DNA of 64,000 nt from Colletes latitarsis. Its lineage: Eukaryota > Arthropoda > Insecta > Hymenoptera > Colletidae. Position numbers and translations under genes: made by a program. This document shows, piece by piece, positions 14,028 to 27,000 of this stretch. The notes below the pieces were generated by a model. The model saw nothing but the letters and a program-made list of their open reading frames with translations, searched no databases and was not told the origin of the DNA. Numbering within the stretch: the stretch's first letter is position 1; each line of letters opens with the position of its first letter. Where the stretch lies: the NCBI RefSeq assembly GCF_051014445.1, contig NW_027488366.1, positions 23,888,001 to 23,952,000 on the forward strand. Direction: 5' to 3'.

Positions 14028-17000
14028 ATGTGGGCAAATCCCAGACCTATCCCAGACCTAACATGCGTTATCCTCTAAAATATTTATCAAGACCAGGTTT
14101 AATTGATTGTTTCAGTGTGGACCCACATTACCACGTGACCCAAACCAGAAAAAACCCAGGATCCGTTCAACAAGTATGTGAAGAATGCGAAAGTATGAGT
14201 CTGATGAGTGAAAATCCCAGACCTAACCTAGACCTAACATGCGTTATCCTCTAAAATATTTATCAAGACCAGGATTAATTGATTGTTTCAGTGTGGTCCC
14301 ACATTACTACGTGATCCAAACCTGAAAAAACCCAGGATCTGTTCAACATGTATGAGAAATATGCGAAAGAATGAGCCTGATGAGAGCAAATCCCAGACCT
14401 AACCTAGACCTAACATGCGTTATCCTCTAAAATATTTATGAAGACCAGGTTTAATTGATTGTTTCAGTGTGGACCCACATTACTACGTGATCCAAACCAG
14501 AAAAAACCCAGGATCAGTTCAACAAGTATGTGAAGAATGCGAAAGTATGAGTCTGATGAGTGAAAATCCCAGTGCAAACCTAGACCTAACATGCGTTATC
14601 CACTAAAATATTGATCGAAGCCAGGTTTAATCGACTGTTTCAGTGTGGTATCACACTACTACGTGACCCAAACCAGAAAAAACCCATGATCTGTTCAGCA
14701 AGTATGTGAAAAACGCGAAACTGTGAGCCTGATGAGGGCAAATCTTAGACCTAACCCAGACCTAAGATGCGTTATCCTCTAAAATATTTATCCAGACCAG
14801 GTTTCGTTGAATGTTTCAGTGTGGTACCACATTACTACGTGATCCAAACCAGAAAAAACCCAGGATCCGTTCAACAAGTATGTGAAGGATGCGAAAGTAT
14901 GAGTCTGATCAGTGGAAATCACAGGCCTTACCTAGACCTAACTTGCGTTGTCCTCTAAAATATTGATGGAAACCAGGTTTCATTGACTGTTTCAGTGTGG
15001 TACTACATTACTACGTGATGCAATCCAGAAAAAGCCCAGGATCTAGCCATCAAGTATGAGAAATATGCGAAGGAATGAGCCTGATGAGAGCAAATCCCAG
15101 ACCTATCCCAGACCTAACATGAATTATTCTCTAAAATATTGATCGAAACCAGGTTTAATTGACTGTTTCAGCGTGGTACCACATTACTACGTGATACAAT
15201 CCAGAAACAGCCCAGGATCTAGCCATGAAGTATGAGAAATATGCGAAAGTAAGAGCCTGATGAGGGCAAATCCTAGACCTATCCCAGACGTAACTTGCGT
15301 TGTCCTCTAAAATATTGATCGAAACCAGGTTTAATTGACTGTTTCAGCGTGGTACCACATTACTACGTGATACAATCCAGAAACAGCCCAGGATCTAGCC
15401 ATGAAGTATGAGAAATATGCGAAAGTATGAGCCTGATGAGGGCAAATCCTAGACCTAACCCAGACCTAACATGAATTATTCTCTAAAATATTGATCGAAA
15501 CCAGTTTTAATTGGCTGTTTCAGCGTGGTACCCCATTACTACGTGATACAATCCAGAAACAGCCCAGGATCTAGCCATGAAGTATGAGAAATATGCGAAA
15601 GTAAGAGCCTGATGAGGGCAAATCCTAGACCTATCCCAGACGTAACTTGCGTTGTCCTCTAATATATTGATCGAAACCAGGTTTAATTGACCGTTTCAGT
15701 GTGGTACCACATTACTACGTGATCGAAACCAGAAAAAACCCAGGATCCGTTCAACAAGTATGTGAAGGATGCGAAAGTATGAGTCTGATCAGTGGAAATC
15801 ACAGGCCTTACCTAGACCTAACTTGCGTTGTCCTCTAAAATATTGATGGAAACCAGGTTTCATTGACTGTTTCAGTGTGGTACCACACTACTACGTGATA
15901 CAAACCAGAAAAAACCCAGGATCTGTTCAACAAGTATGTGAAAAACGCGAAAGTATGAGCCTGACGAGGGCAAATCCCGGACCTATCCCAGACCTCACTT
16001 GCGTTGTCCTCTAAGATATTGATGGAAACCAGGTTTAATTGACTGTTTCAGTGTTGTACTTCATTACTACGTGATGCAATCCAGAAAAAGCCCAGGATCT
16101 AGTCATCAAGTATGAGAAATATGCGAAAGAATGAGCCTGATGAGAGCAAATCCCAGACCTAACCTAGACCTAACATGAATTATTCTCTAAAATATTGATC
16201 GAAACCAGGTTTAATTGACTGCTTCAGTGTGGTCCCACATTACTACGTGATCCAAACCAGAAAAAACCCAGGATCCGTTCAACAAGTATGTGAAGAATGC
16301 GAAAGTATGAGTCTGATGTGCGCAAATCCCAGACCTATCCCAGACCTAACATGCGTTATCCTCTAAAATATTTATCAAGACCAGGTTTAATTGATTGTTT
16401 CAGTGTGGACCCACATTACCACGTGATCCAAACCAGAAAAAACCCAGGATCCGTTCAACAAGTATGTGAAGAATGCGAAAGTATGAGTCTGATGAGTGAA
16501 AATCCCAGACCTAACCTAGACCTAACATGCGTTATCCTCGAAGATATTTATCAAGACCAGGTTTAATGGATTGTTTCAGTGTGGTCCCACATTACTACGT
16601 GATCCAAACCTGAAAAAACCCTGGATCTGTTCAACATGTATGAGAAATATGCGAAAGAATGAGCCTGATGAGAGCAAATCCCAGACCTAACCTAGACCTA
16701 ACATGCGTTATCCTCTAAAATATTTATCAAGACCAGGTTTAATTGATTGTTTCAGTGTGGTACCACATTACTACGTGATCCAAACCAGAAAAAACCCAGG
16801 ATCCGTTCAACAAGTATGTGAAGGATGCGAAAGTATGAGCCTGATCAGTGGAAATCACAGGCCTTACCTAGACCTAACTTGCGTTGTCCTCTAAAATATT
16901 GATGGAAACCGGGTTTCATTGACTGTTTCAGTGTGGTACTACATTACTACGTGATGCAATCCAGAAAAAGCCCAGGATCTAGCCATCAAGTATGAGAAAT

Positions 17001-17816
17001 ATGCGAAGGAATGAGCCTGATGAGAGCAAATCCCAGACCTATCCCAGACCTAACATGAATTATTCCCTAAAATATTGATCGAAACAAGGTTTAATTGACT
17101 GTTTCAGCGTGGTACCACATTACTACGTGATACAATCCAGAAACAGCCCAGGATCTAGCCATGAAGTATGAGAAATATGCGAAAGTAAGAGCCTGATGAG
17201 GGCAAATCCTAGACCTATCCCAGACGTAACTTGCGTTGTCCTCTAAAATATTGATCGAAACCAGGTTTAATTGACTGTTTCAGCGTGGTACCACATTACT
17301 ACGTGATACAATCCAGAAACAGCCCAGGATCTAGCCATGAAGTATGGGAAATATGCGAAAGTATGAGCCTGATGAGGGCAAATCCTAGACCTAACCCAGA
17401 CCTAACATGAATAATTCTCTAAAATATTGATCGAAACCAGGTTTAATTGACTGTTTCAGCGTGGTACCACATTACTGCGTGATACAATCCAGAAACAGCC
17501 CAGGATCTAGCCATGAAGTATGAGAAATATGCGAAAGTAAGAGCCTGATGAGGGCAAATCCTAGACCTATCCCAGACGTAACTTGCGTTGTCCTTTAAAA
17601 TATTGATCGAAACCAGGTTTAATTGACCGTTTCAGTGTGGTACCACATTACTACGTGATCGAAACCAGAAAAAACCCAGGATCCGTTCAACAAGTATGTG
17701 AAGGATGAGAAAGTATGAGTCTGATCAGTGGAAATCACAGGCCTTACCTAGACCTAACTTGCGTTGTCCTCTAAAATATTGATGGAAACCAGGTTTCATT
17801 GACTGTTTCAGTGTGG
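14028..17816. repeat. Satellite blocks duplicated at offsets 2,288 and 1,936 bp
   Basis: Bases 14,028-14,430 match 16,316-16,720, an offset of 2,288 bp or 13 monomers; both carry CCCACATTACCACGTGA. Bases 14,820-15,880 match 16,756-17,816, an offset of 1,936 bp or 11 monomers; shared tags include GATCAGTGGAAATCACAGG and ATCGAAACCAGAAAAAACCC. The offset changes by 352 bp, exactly two monomers, between the two segments, so one copy gained or lost two monomers in register. Confidence 0.7.
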
Positions 17817-20431
17817 TACCACATTACTACGTGATCCAAACCAGAAAAAACCCCGGATCAGTTCTACAAGTATGTGAAGAATGCGAAAGTATGAGTCTGA
17901 TGAGTGAAAATCCCAGGGCTAACCTAGACCTAACATGCGTTATCCTCTAAAATATTGATCCAAACCAGGTTTAATGGACTGTTTCAGTGTGGTACAACAC
18001 TACTACGTGATACAAACCAGAAGAAACCCAGGATCTGTTCAACAAGTATGTGAAAAACGCGAAAGTATGAGCCTGATGAGGGCAAATCCCAGACCTATCC
18101 CAGACCTCACTTGCGTTGTCCTCTAAGATATTGATGGAAACCAGGTTTAATTGACTGTTTCAGTGTTGTACTTCATTACTACGTGATGCAATCCGGAGAA
18201 AGCCCAGGATCTAGTCATCAAGTATGAGAAATATGCGAAAGAATGAGCCTGATGCGAGCAAATCCCAGACCTAACCTAGACCTAACATGAATTATTCTCT
18301 AAAATATTGATCGAAACCAGGTTTAATTGACTGTTTCAGTGTGGTCCCACATTACTACGTGATCCACACCAGAAAAAACCCAGGATCCGTTCAACAAGTA
18401 TGTGAAGATTGCGAAAGTATGAGCCTGATGAGTGAAAATCCCAGGACTAACCTAGACCTAACATGCGTTATCCTCAAGAATATTGATCGAAACCTGGTTT
18501 AATCGACTGCTTCAGTGTGGTACCACATTTCTATGTGATCCAAGCCAGAAAATAACCCAGGATCTGTTCAACGAGTATGTGAAGAATGCGAAAGTATGAG
18601 TCTGATGAGGGCAAATCCCAGACCTATCCAAGACCTAACATGCGTTATCCTCTAAAATATTTATCAAGACCAGGTTTAATTGATTGTTTCAGTGTGGACC
18701 CACATTACTACGTGATCCAAACCAGAAAAAACCCATGATCCGTTCAACAAGTATGTGAAGAATGCGAAAGTATGAGTCTGATGAGGTCAAATCCCAGACC
18801 AATCCCAGACTTAGCTTGCGTTATCCTCTAAAATATTGATCGAGACCAGGTTTAATCGACTGTTTCAGTGTGGTCCCACATTACTACGTGATCCAAACCA
18901 GAAAAAACCCAGGATCTGTTCAACATGTATGTGAAGAATGCGAAAGTATGAGTCTGATGAGTGAAAATCCCAGACCTAACCTAGACCTAACATGAATTAT
19001 TCTCTAAAATATTGATCCAAACCAGGTTTAATGGACTGTTTCAGTGTGGTACCACACTACTACGTGATACAAACCAGAAAAAACCCAGGATCTGTTCAAC
19101 AAGTATGTGAAAAACGCGAAAGTATGAGCCTGATGAGGGCAAATCCCAGACCTATGCCAGACCTAACTTGCGTTGTCCTCTAAGATATTGATGGAAACCA
19201 GGTTTAATTTACTGTTTCAGTGTTGTACATTACTACGTGATACAATCCAGAAAAAGCAAAGGATCTAGCCATGAAGTATGAGAAATATGCGAAAGTATAA
19301 GCCTGATGAGGGCAAATCCTAGACCTAACCCAGACCTAACATGCGTTATCCTCTAAAATATTTATCAAGACCAGGTTTAATTGAATGTTTTAGTGTGGTA
19401 CCACATTACTACGTGATCCAAACCAGAAAAAACCCAGGATATGTTCAACGAGTATGTGAAGTGTGCGAAAGTATGAGTCTGATGAGGTCAAATCCCAGAC
19501 CTATCCCAGACCTAACTTGCGTTATCCTCTAAAATATTGATCGAAACCAGGTTTAATCGACTGTTTCAGTGTGGTACCACATTACTACGTGATCCAAACC
19601 AGAAAAAACCCAGGATCAGTTCAACAAGTATGTGAAGAATGCGAGAGTATGAGTCTGATGAGGGCAAATCCCAGACCTAACCCAGACCTAACACGCGTTA
19701 TCCTCTAAAATATTTATCAAGACCAGGTTTAATTGAATGTTTTAGTGTGGTACCACATTACTACGTGAACCAAACCAGAAGAAACCCAGGATCCGTTCAA
19801 CAAGTATGTGAAGAATGCGAAGGTATGAGTCTGATGAGTGATAATCCCAGGGCTAACCTAGACCTGACATGCGTTATCCTCTAAAATATTGATCCAAACC
19901 AGGTTTAATGGACTGTTTCAGTGTGGTACCACTTTACTACGTGATCCAAAGCAGAAAAAACCCTCGATCAGGTCAACAAGTATGTGAAAAACGCGAAAGT
20001 ATGAGTCTGATGAGGGCGAATCCCAGACCTATCCCAGACCTAACTTGCGTTATCCTCTAAAATATTGATCGAAACCAGGTTTAATTGACTGTTTCAGCGT
20101 GGTACCACATTACTACGTGATACAATGTAGAAACAGCCCAGGATCTAGCCATCAAGTATGAGAAATATGCGAAAGTATGAGCCTGATGAGGGCAAATCCT
20201 AGACTTAACCCAAACCTAACATGCGTTATCCTCTCAAATATTTATCAAGATCAGGTTTAATTGAATGTTTCAGTGTGGTACCACATTACTACGTGAACCA
20301 AACCAGAAAAAACCCAGGATCCGTTCAACAAGTATGTGAAGAATGCGAAGGTATGAGTCTGATGAGTGATAATCCCAGGGCTAACCTAGACCTAACATGC
20401 GTTATCCTCTAAAATATTGATCCAAACCAGG

Positions 20432-20607
20432 TTTAATGGACTGTTTCAGTGTGGCACCACTTTACTACGTGATCCAAAGCAGAAAAAACCCTCGATCAGG
20501 TCGACATGTATGTTAAAACTGCGAAAGAATGCCCCTGATGAGGGCAAATCCCAGGCCTAACCTAGACCAAACATGCGTTGTCCTCTAAAATATTGATGGA
20601 AACCAGG
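20432..20607 (+). repeat. Class D divergent satellite monomer
   Basis: A minor monomer class marked by CAAAGCAGAAAAA, CCCTCGATCAGGTC and ATGTTAAAACTGCGAAAG. The CCCTCGATC tag occurs near 19,961, 20,489, 20,841, 24,186, 24,714, 40,561, 45,313, 48,655, 49,886, 52,348 and 55,692. From 40 kb onward the copies also share GGACAGCTCCAGTGTGATAC and one fewer A. Their spacings equal the long duplication offsets (4,752, 1,231, 3,693 and 10,379 bp), so these later copies descend from one another by block duplication. None is seen in the first 19.9 kb. The monomer limits given are approximate. Confidence 0.8.
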
Positions 20608-23486
20608 TTTAATTGACTGTTTCAGTGTGGTACCACATTACTACGTGATCCAATCCAGAAATAGCCCAGGATCTAGCCATGAAGTATGAGAAATATGCGA
20701 AAGTATGAGCCTGATGAGGGCAAATCCTAGACCTAACCCAGACCTAACATGCGTTATCCTCTAAAATATTGATCGCAACCAGGTTTAATGGACTGTTTCA
20801 GTGTGGTACCACTTTACTACGTGATCCAAAGCTGAAAAAACCCTCGATCAGGTCCACATGTATGTTAAAACTGCGAAAGTATGACCCTGATGGGAGCAAA
20901 TCCCAGGCCTAACCTAGACATAACATGTGTTGTCCTCTAAAATATTGATGGAAACCAGGTTTAATTGACTGTTTCAGTGTTGTACTTCATTACTACGTGA
21001 TGCAATCCAGAGAAAGCCCAGGATCTATCCATCAAGTATGAGAAATATGCGAAAGAATGAGCCTGATGAGAGCAAATCCCAGACCTAACCTAGACCTAAC
21101 ATGAATTATTCTCTAAAATATTGATCGAAACCAGGTTTAATTGACTGTTTCAGTGTTGTACATCATTACTACGTGATGCAATCCAGAAAAAGCCCAGGAT
21201 CTAGCCGTCAAGTATGAGAAATATGCGAAAGAATGAGCCTGATGAGAGCAAATCCCAGACCTAACCTAGACCTAACATGAATTATTCTCTAAAATATTGA
21301 TCAAAACCAGGTTTAATTGACTGTTTCAGTGTGGTACCACATTACTACGTGATCCAATCCAGAAATAGCCCAGGATCCGTTCAACAAGTATGTGAAGTAT
21401 GCGAAAGTATGAGTCTCATGAGTGAAAATCCCAGACCTAACCTAGACCTAACATGCGTCATCCTCTAAAATATTGATCCAAACCAGGTTTAATGGACTGT
21501 TTCAGTGTGGTACCACACTTCTACGTGATCCACACCAGAAAAAACCCAAGATCGGTTCAACAAGTATGTGAAGAATGCGAAAGTATGAGTCTGATGAGTG
21601 AAAATCCCAGGCCTAACCTAGACCTAACATGCGTTATCCTCAATAATATTGATGGAAACCAGGTTTAATTGAGTGTTTCAGTGTTGTACTTCATTACTAC
21701 GTGATGCAATCCAGAAAAAGCCCAGGATCTGTTCAACAAGTATGTGAAAAACGCGAAACTGTGAGCCTGATGAGGGCAAATCCTAGACCTAACCCAGACC
21801 TAACATGAATTATTCTCTAAAATATTGATCGAAACCAGGTTTAATTGACTGTTTCAGTGTGGTCCCACGTTACGTCGTGATCCAAACCAGAAAAAACCCA
21901 TGATCCGTTCAACAAGTATGTGAAGAATGCGAAAGTATGAGCCTGATGAGTGAAAATCCCAGGCCTAACCTAGACCTAACATGCGTTATCCTCTAAAATA
22001 TTCATCGAAACCAGGTTTAATCGACTGTTTCAGTGTGGTATCACACTACTTCGTGATCCAAACCAGACAACACCCAGGATCTGTTCAACAAGAATGTGAA
22101 AAACGCGAAAATGTGAGCCTGATGAGGGCAAATCTTAGACCTAACCCAGACCTAAGATGCGTTATCCTCTAAAATATTTATCCAGACCAGGTTTCATTGA
22201 ATGTTTCAGTGTGGTACCACTTTACTACGTGATCCAATCCAGAAATAGCCCAGGATCTAGCCATGAAGTATGAGAAATATGCGAAAGTAAAAGCCTGATG
22301 AGGGCAAATCCTAGACCTATCCCAGACCTAACTTGCGTTATCCTCTAAAATATTGATCGAAACCAGGTTTAATTGCCTGTTTCAGCGTGGTACCACATTA
22401 CTACGTGATACAATCCAGAAACAGCCCAGGATCTGTTCAACATGCATGAGAAATATGCGAAAGAAAGAGCCTGATGAGAGCAAATCCCAGACCTAACCTA
22501 GACCTAACATGAATTATTCTCTAAAATATTGATCGAAACCAGGTTTAATCGACTGTTTCAGTGTGGTCCCACATTACTACGTGATCCAAACCAGAAAAAA
22601 ACCCAGGATCAGTTCAACAAGTATGTGAAGAATGCGAAAGTATGAGTCTGATCAGTGAAAATCCCAGGCCTACGCCAGACCTATCATGCGTTATCCTCTA
22701 AAATATTGAGCGAAACCAGGTTTAATCGACTGTTTCAGTGTGGTACCACATTACTACGTGACCCAAACCAGAAAAAACCCATGATCTGTTCAACAAGTAT
22801 GTGAAAAACGCGAAAGTATGAGCCTGATGAGGGCAAATCCCAGACCTATCCCAGACCTAACTTGCGTTATCCTCTAAAATATTGATCGAAACCAGGTTTA
22901 ATTGTCCGTTTCAGTGTGGTACCTCATTACTACGTGATCCAAACCAGAAAAAACCCAGGATCCGTTCAACAAGTATGTGAAGAATGCGAAAGTATGAGTC
23001 TGATCAGTGAAAATCTCAGGCCTTACCTACACCTAACTTGCGTTGTCCTCTAAAATAGTGATGGAAACCAGGTTTAAGTGACCGTTTCAGTGTGGTACCT
23101 CATTACTACGTGACCCCAACCAGAAAAAACCCAGGATCTGTTCAACAAGAATGTGAAAAACGCGAAAATGTGAGCCTGGTGAGGGCAAATCTTAGACCTA
23201 ACCCAGACCTAAGATGCGTTATCCTCTAAAATATTTATCCAGACCAGGTTTCATTGAATGTTTCAGTGTGGTACCACTTTACTACGTGATCCAATCCAGA
23301 AATAGCCCAGGATCTAGCCATGAAGTATGAGAAATATGCGAAAGTAAGAGCCTGATGAGGGCAAATCCTAGACCTATCCCAGACCTAACTTCCGTTATCC
23401 TCTAAAATATTGATCGAAACCAGGTTTAATTGCCTGTTTCAGCGTGGTACCACATTACTACGTGATACAATCCAGAAACAGCCCAG

Positions 23487-24094
23487 GATCCGTTCAACAA
23501 GTATGTGAAGAATGCGAAAGTATGAGTCTGATGAGTGAAAATCCCAGGCCTAGCGTAGACCTAACATGCGTTATCCACTAGAATATTGATCCAAACCAGG
23601 TTTAATGGACTGTTTCAGTGTGGTACCACATTACTATGTGATCCAAACCAGAAAAAACCCAAGATCCGTTCAACAAGTATGTGAAGAATGCGAAAGTATG
23701 AGTCTGATGAGTGAAAATCCCAGGCCTAGCGTAGACCTAACATGCGTTATCCCCTAAAATATTGATCCAAACCAGGTTTAATGGACTGTTTCAGTGTGGT
23801 ACCACATTACTATGTGATCCAAACCAGAAAAAACCCAAGATCCGTTCAACAAGTATGTGAAGAATGCGAAAGTATGAGTCTGATGAGTGAAAATCCCAGG
23901 CCTAGCGTAGACCTAACATGCGTTATCCCCTAAAATATTGATCCAAACCAGGTTTAATGGACTGTTTCAGTGTGGTACCACATTACTATGTGATCCAAAC
24001 CAGAAAAAACGCAAGATCCGTTCAACAAGTATGTGAAGAATGCGAAAGTATGAGTCTGATGAGTGAAAATCCCAGGCCTAGCGTAGACCTAACT
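23487..24094. repeat. Locally homogenised run of one monomer
   Basis: About three and a half consecutive monomers are almost identical. The private tag CCTAGCGTAGACC appears at 23,549, 23,725, 23,901 and 24,077, spaced exactly 176 bp. The units share ACTATGTGATCCAAACCAG and AACCCAAGATCCG and differ at only a few positions. Neighbouring monomers on either side are of other classes. This looks like a very recent expansion of a single monomer by unequal exchange, in an array that otherwise mixes classes. Confidence 0.85.
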
Positions 24095-27000
24095 TGCGTT
24101 ATCCTCTAAAATATTGATCGAAACCAGGTTTAATTGACTGTTTCAGTGTTGTACTTCATTACTACGTGCTCCAAAGCAGAAAAAACCCTCGATCAGGTCA
24201 ACATGCATGTTAAAACTGCGAAAGTATGACCCTGATGAGGGCAAATCCCAGGCCTAACCTAGACCTAACATGCGTTATCTTCTAAAATATTGAGCGAAAC
24301 CAGGTTTAATGGACTGTTTCAGTGTGGTACCACATTACTACGTGAACCAAACCAGAAAAAACCCAGGATCAGTTCAACAAGTATGTGAAAAACGCGAAAG
24401 TATGAGCCTGATGAGGGCGAATCCCAGACCTATCCCAGACCTGACTTGCGTTATCCTCTAAAATATTGATCGAAACCAGGTTTAATTGACTGTTTCAGCG
24501 TGGTACCACGTTACTACGTGATACAATGCTGAAACAGCCCAGGATCTAGCCATGAAGTATGAGAAATATGCGAAAGTATGAGCCTGACGAGGGCAAATCC
24601 TAGACCTAACCCAAACCTAACATGCGTTATCCTCTAAACTATTGATCCAAACCAGGTTTAATGGACAGCTTCAGTGTGATACCACTTTACTACGTGATCC
24701 AAAGGAGAAAAAACCCTCGATCAGGTCAACATGTATGTTAAAACTGCGAAAGTATGACCCTGATGAGGGCAAATCCCAGGCCTAACCTAGACCTAACATG
24801 GGTTGTCCTCTAAAATATTGATGGAAACTTGGTTTAATTGACTGTTTCAGTGTTGTACTTCATTACTACGTGATGCAATCCAGAAACCCCAGTATCTAGC
24901 CATCAAGTATGAGAAATATGCGAAAGAATGAGCCTGATGAGAGCAAATCCCAGACCTAACCTAGACCTAACATGGATTATTCCCTAAAATATTGATCGAA
25001 ACCAGGTTTAATTGACTGTTTCAGTGTGGTACCACATTACTACGTGATCCAAACCAGTAAAACCCCAGGATCCGTTCAACAAGTATGTGAATAATGCGAA
25101 AGTATGAGTCTGATGAGTGAAAATGCTCGGCCTAACCTAGACCTAACATGCGTTATCCTGAAAAATATTGATCGAAACCAGGTTTAATGGACAGTTTCAG
25201 TGTGGTACCACACTACTACGTGATCCAAACCAGCAAAAAACCCAGGATCTGTCCAACCAGTATGTGAAAAACGCGAAAGTATGAGCCTGATGAGGGCAAA
25301 TCGCAGACCGATCCCAGACCTAACTTGCGTTATCCTCTAAAATATTGATCGAAACCAGGTTTAATTGACTGTTTCAGTGTGGTACCACATTACTACGTGA
25401 TCCAATCCAGAAATAGCCCAGGATCTAGCCATGAGGTATGAGAAATATGCGAAAGTATGAGCCTGACGAGAGCAAATCCTAGACCTAACCCAGACCTAAC
25501 ATGCGTTATCCTCTAAAATATTTATCAAGACCAGGTTTAATTGATTGTTTCAGTGTGGTCCCACATTACTACGTGATCCAAACCACAAAAAACCCAGGAT
25601 CCGTTCAACAAGTATGTGAAGAATGCGAAAGATTGAGTCTGATGAGTGAAAATCCCAGGCCTCACCTAGACCTAACATGCGTTATCCTCAACAATATTGA
25701 TCGAAACCTGGTTTAATCGACTGTTTCAGTGTGGTACCACATTACTATGTGATCCAAACCAGAAAATAGCCCAGGATCTATCCATGAAGTATAAGAAATA
25801 TGCGAAAGTATGAGCCTGATGACGGCAAATCCTAGACCTAACCCAGACCTAACATGCGTTATCCTCAAAAATATTTATCAAGACCAGGTTTAACTGAATG
25901 TTTCAGTGTGGTACCACATTACTACGTGATACAATCCTGAAACAGCCCAGGATCTAGCCATGAAGTATGAGAAATATGCGAAAGAATGAGCCGGATGAGA
26001 GCAAATCCCAGACCTAACCTAGACCTAACATGAATTATTCTCTAAAATATTGTTCGAAACCAGGTTTAATTGACTGTTTCAGTGCTGTACTTCATTACTA
26101 CCTGATGCAATCCAGAAAAAGCCCAGGATCTAGCCATCAAGTATGAGAAATATGCGAAAGAATGAGCCTGATGAGAGCAAATCCCAGACCTAACCTAGAC
26201 CTAACATGCGTTATCCTCTAAAATATTGAGCGAAACCAGGTTTAATTGTCTGTTTCAGTGTGGTCCCACATTACTTCGTGATCTAAACCAGAAAAAACCC
26301 AGGATCCGTTCAACAAGTATGTGAAGAATGCGAAAGTATGAGTCTGATGAGTGAAAATCCCAGGCCTAACCGAGACCTAACATGCGTTATCCTCAAAAAT
26401 ATTGATCCAAAACCTGGTTTAATCGACTGTTTCAGTGTGGTACCACATTACTATGTGATCCAAACCAGAAAATAACCCAGGATCTGTTCAAGGAGTATGT
26501 GAAGTGTGCGAAAGTATGAGTCTGATGAGGTCAAATCCCAGACCTATCCCAGACCTAACATGCGTTATCCTCTAAAATATTGATCGAAACTAGGTTTAAT
26601 TGACCGTTTCAGTGTGGTACCTCATTACTACGTGATCCAAAGCAGACAAAACCCAGGATCTGTTCAACAAGAATGTGAAAAACGCGAAACTGTGGGCCTG
26701 ATGAGGGCAAATCTTAGACCTAACCCAGACCTAAGATGCGTTATCCTCTAAAATATTGATCGAAACCAGGTTTAATCGACTGTTTCAGTGTGGTATCACA
26801 CTACTACGTGACCCAAACCAGAACAAACCCATGATCTGTTCAACAAGTATGTGAAAAACGCGAAAGTATGAGCCTGATGAGGGCAAATCCCAGACCTATC
26901 CCAGACCTAACTTGCGTTATCCTCTAAAATATTGATCGAAACTAGGTTTAATGGACCGTTTCAGTGTGGTACCTCATTACTACGTGATCCAAACCAGACA

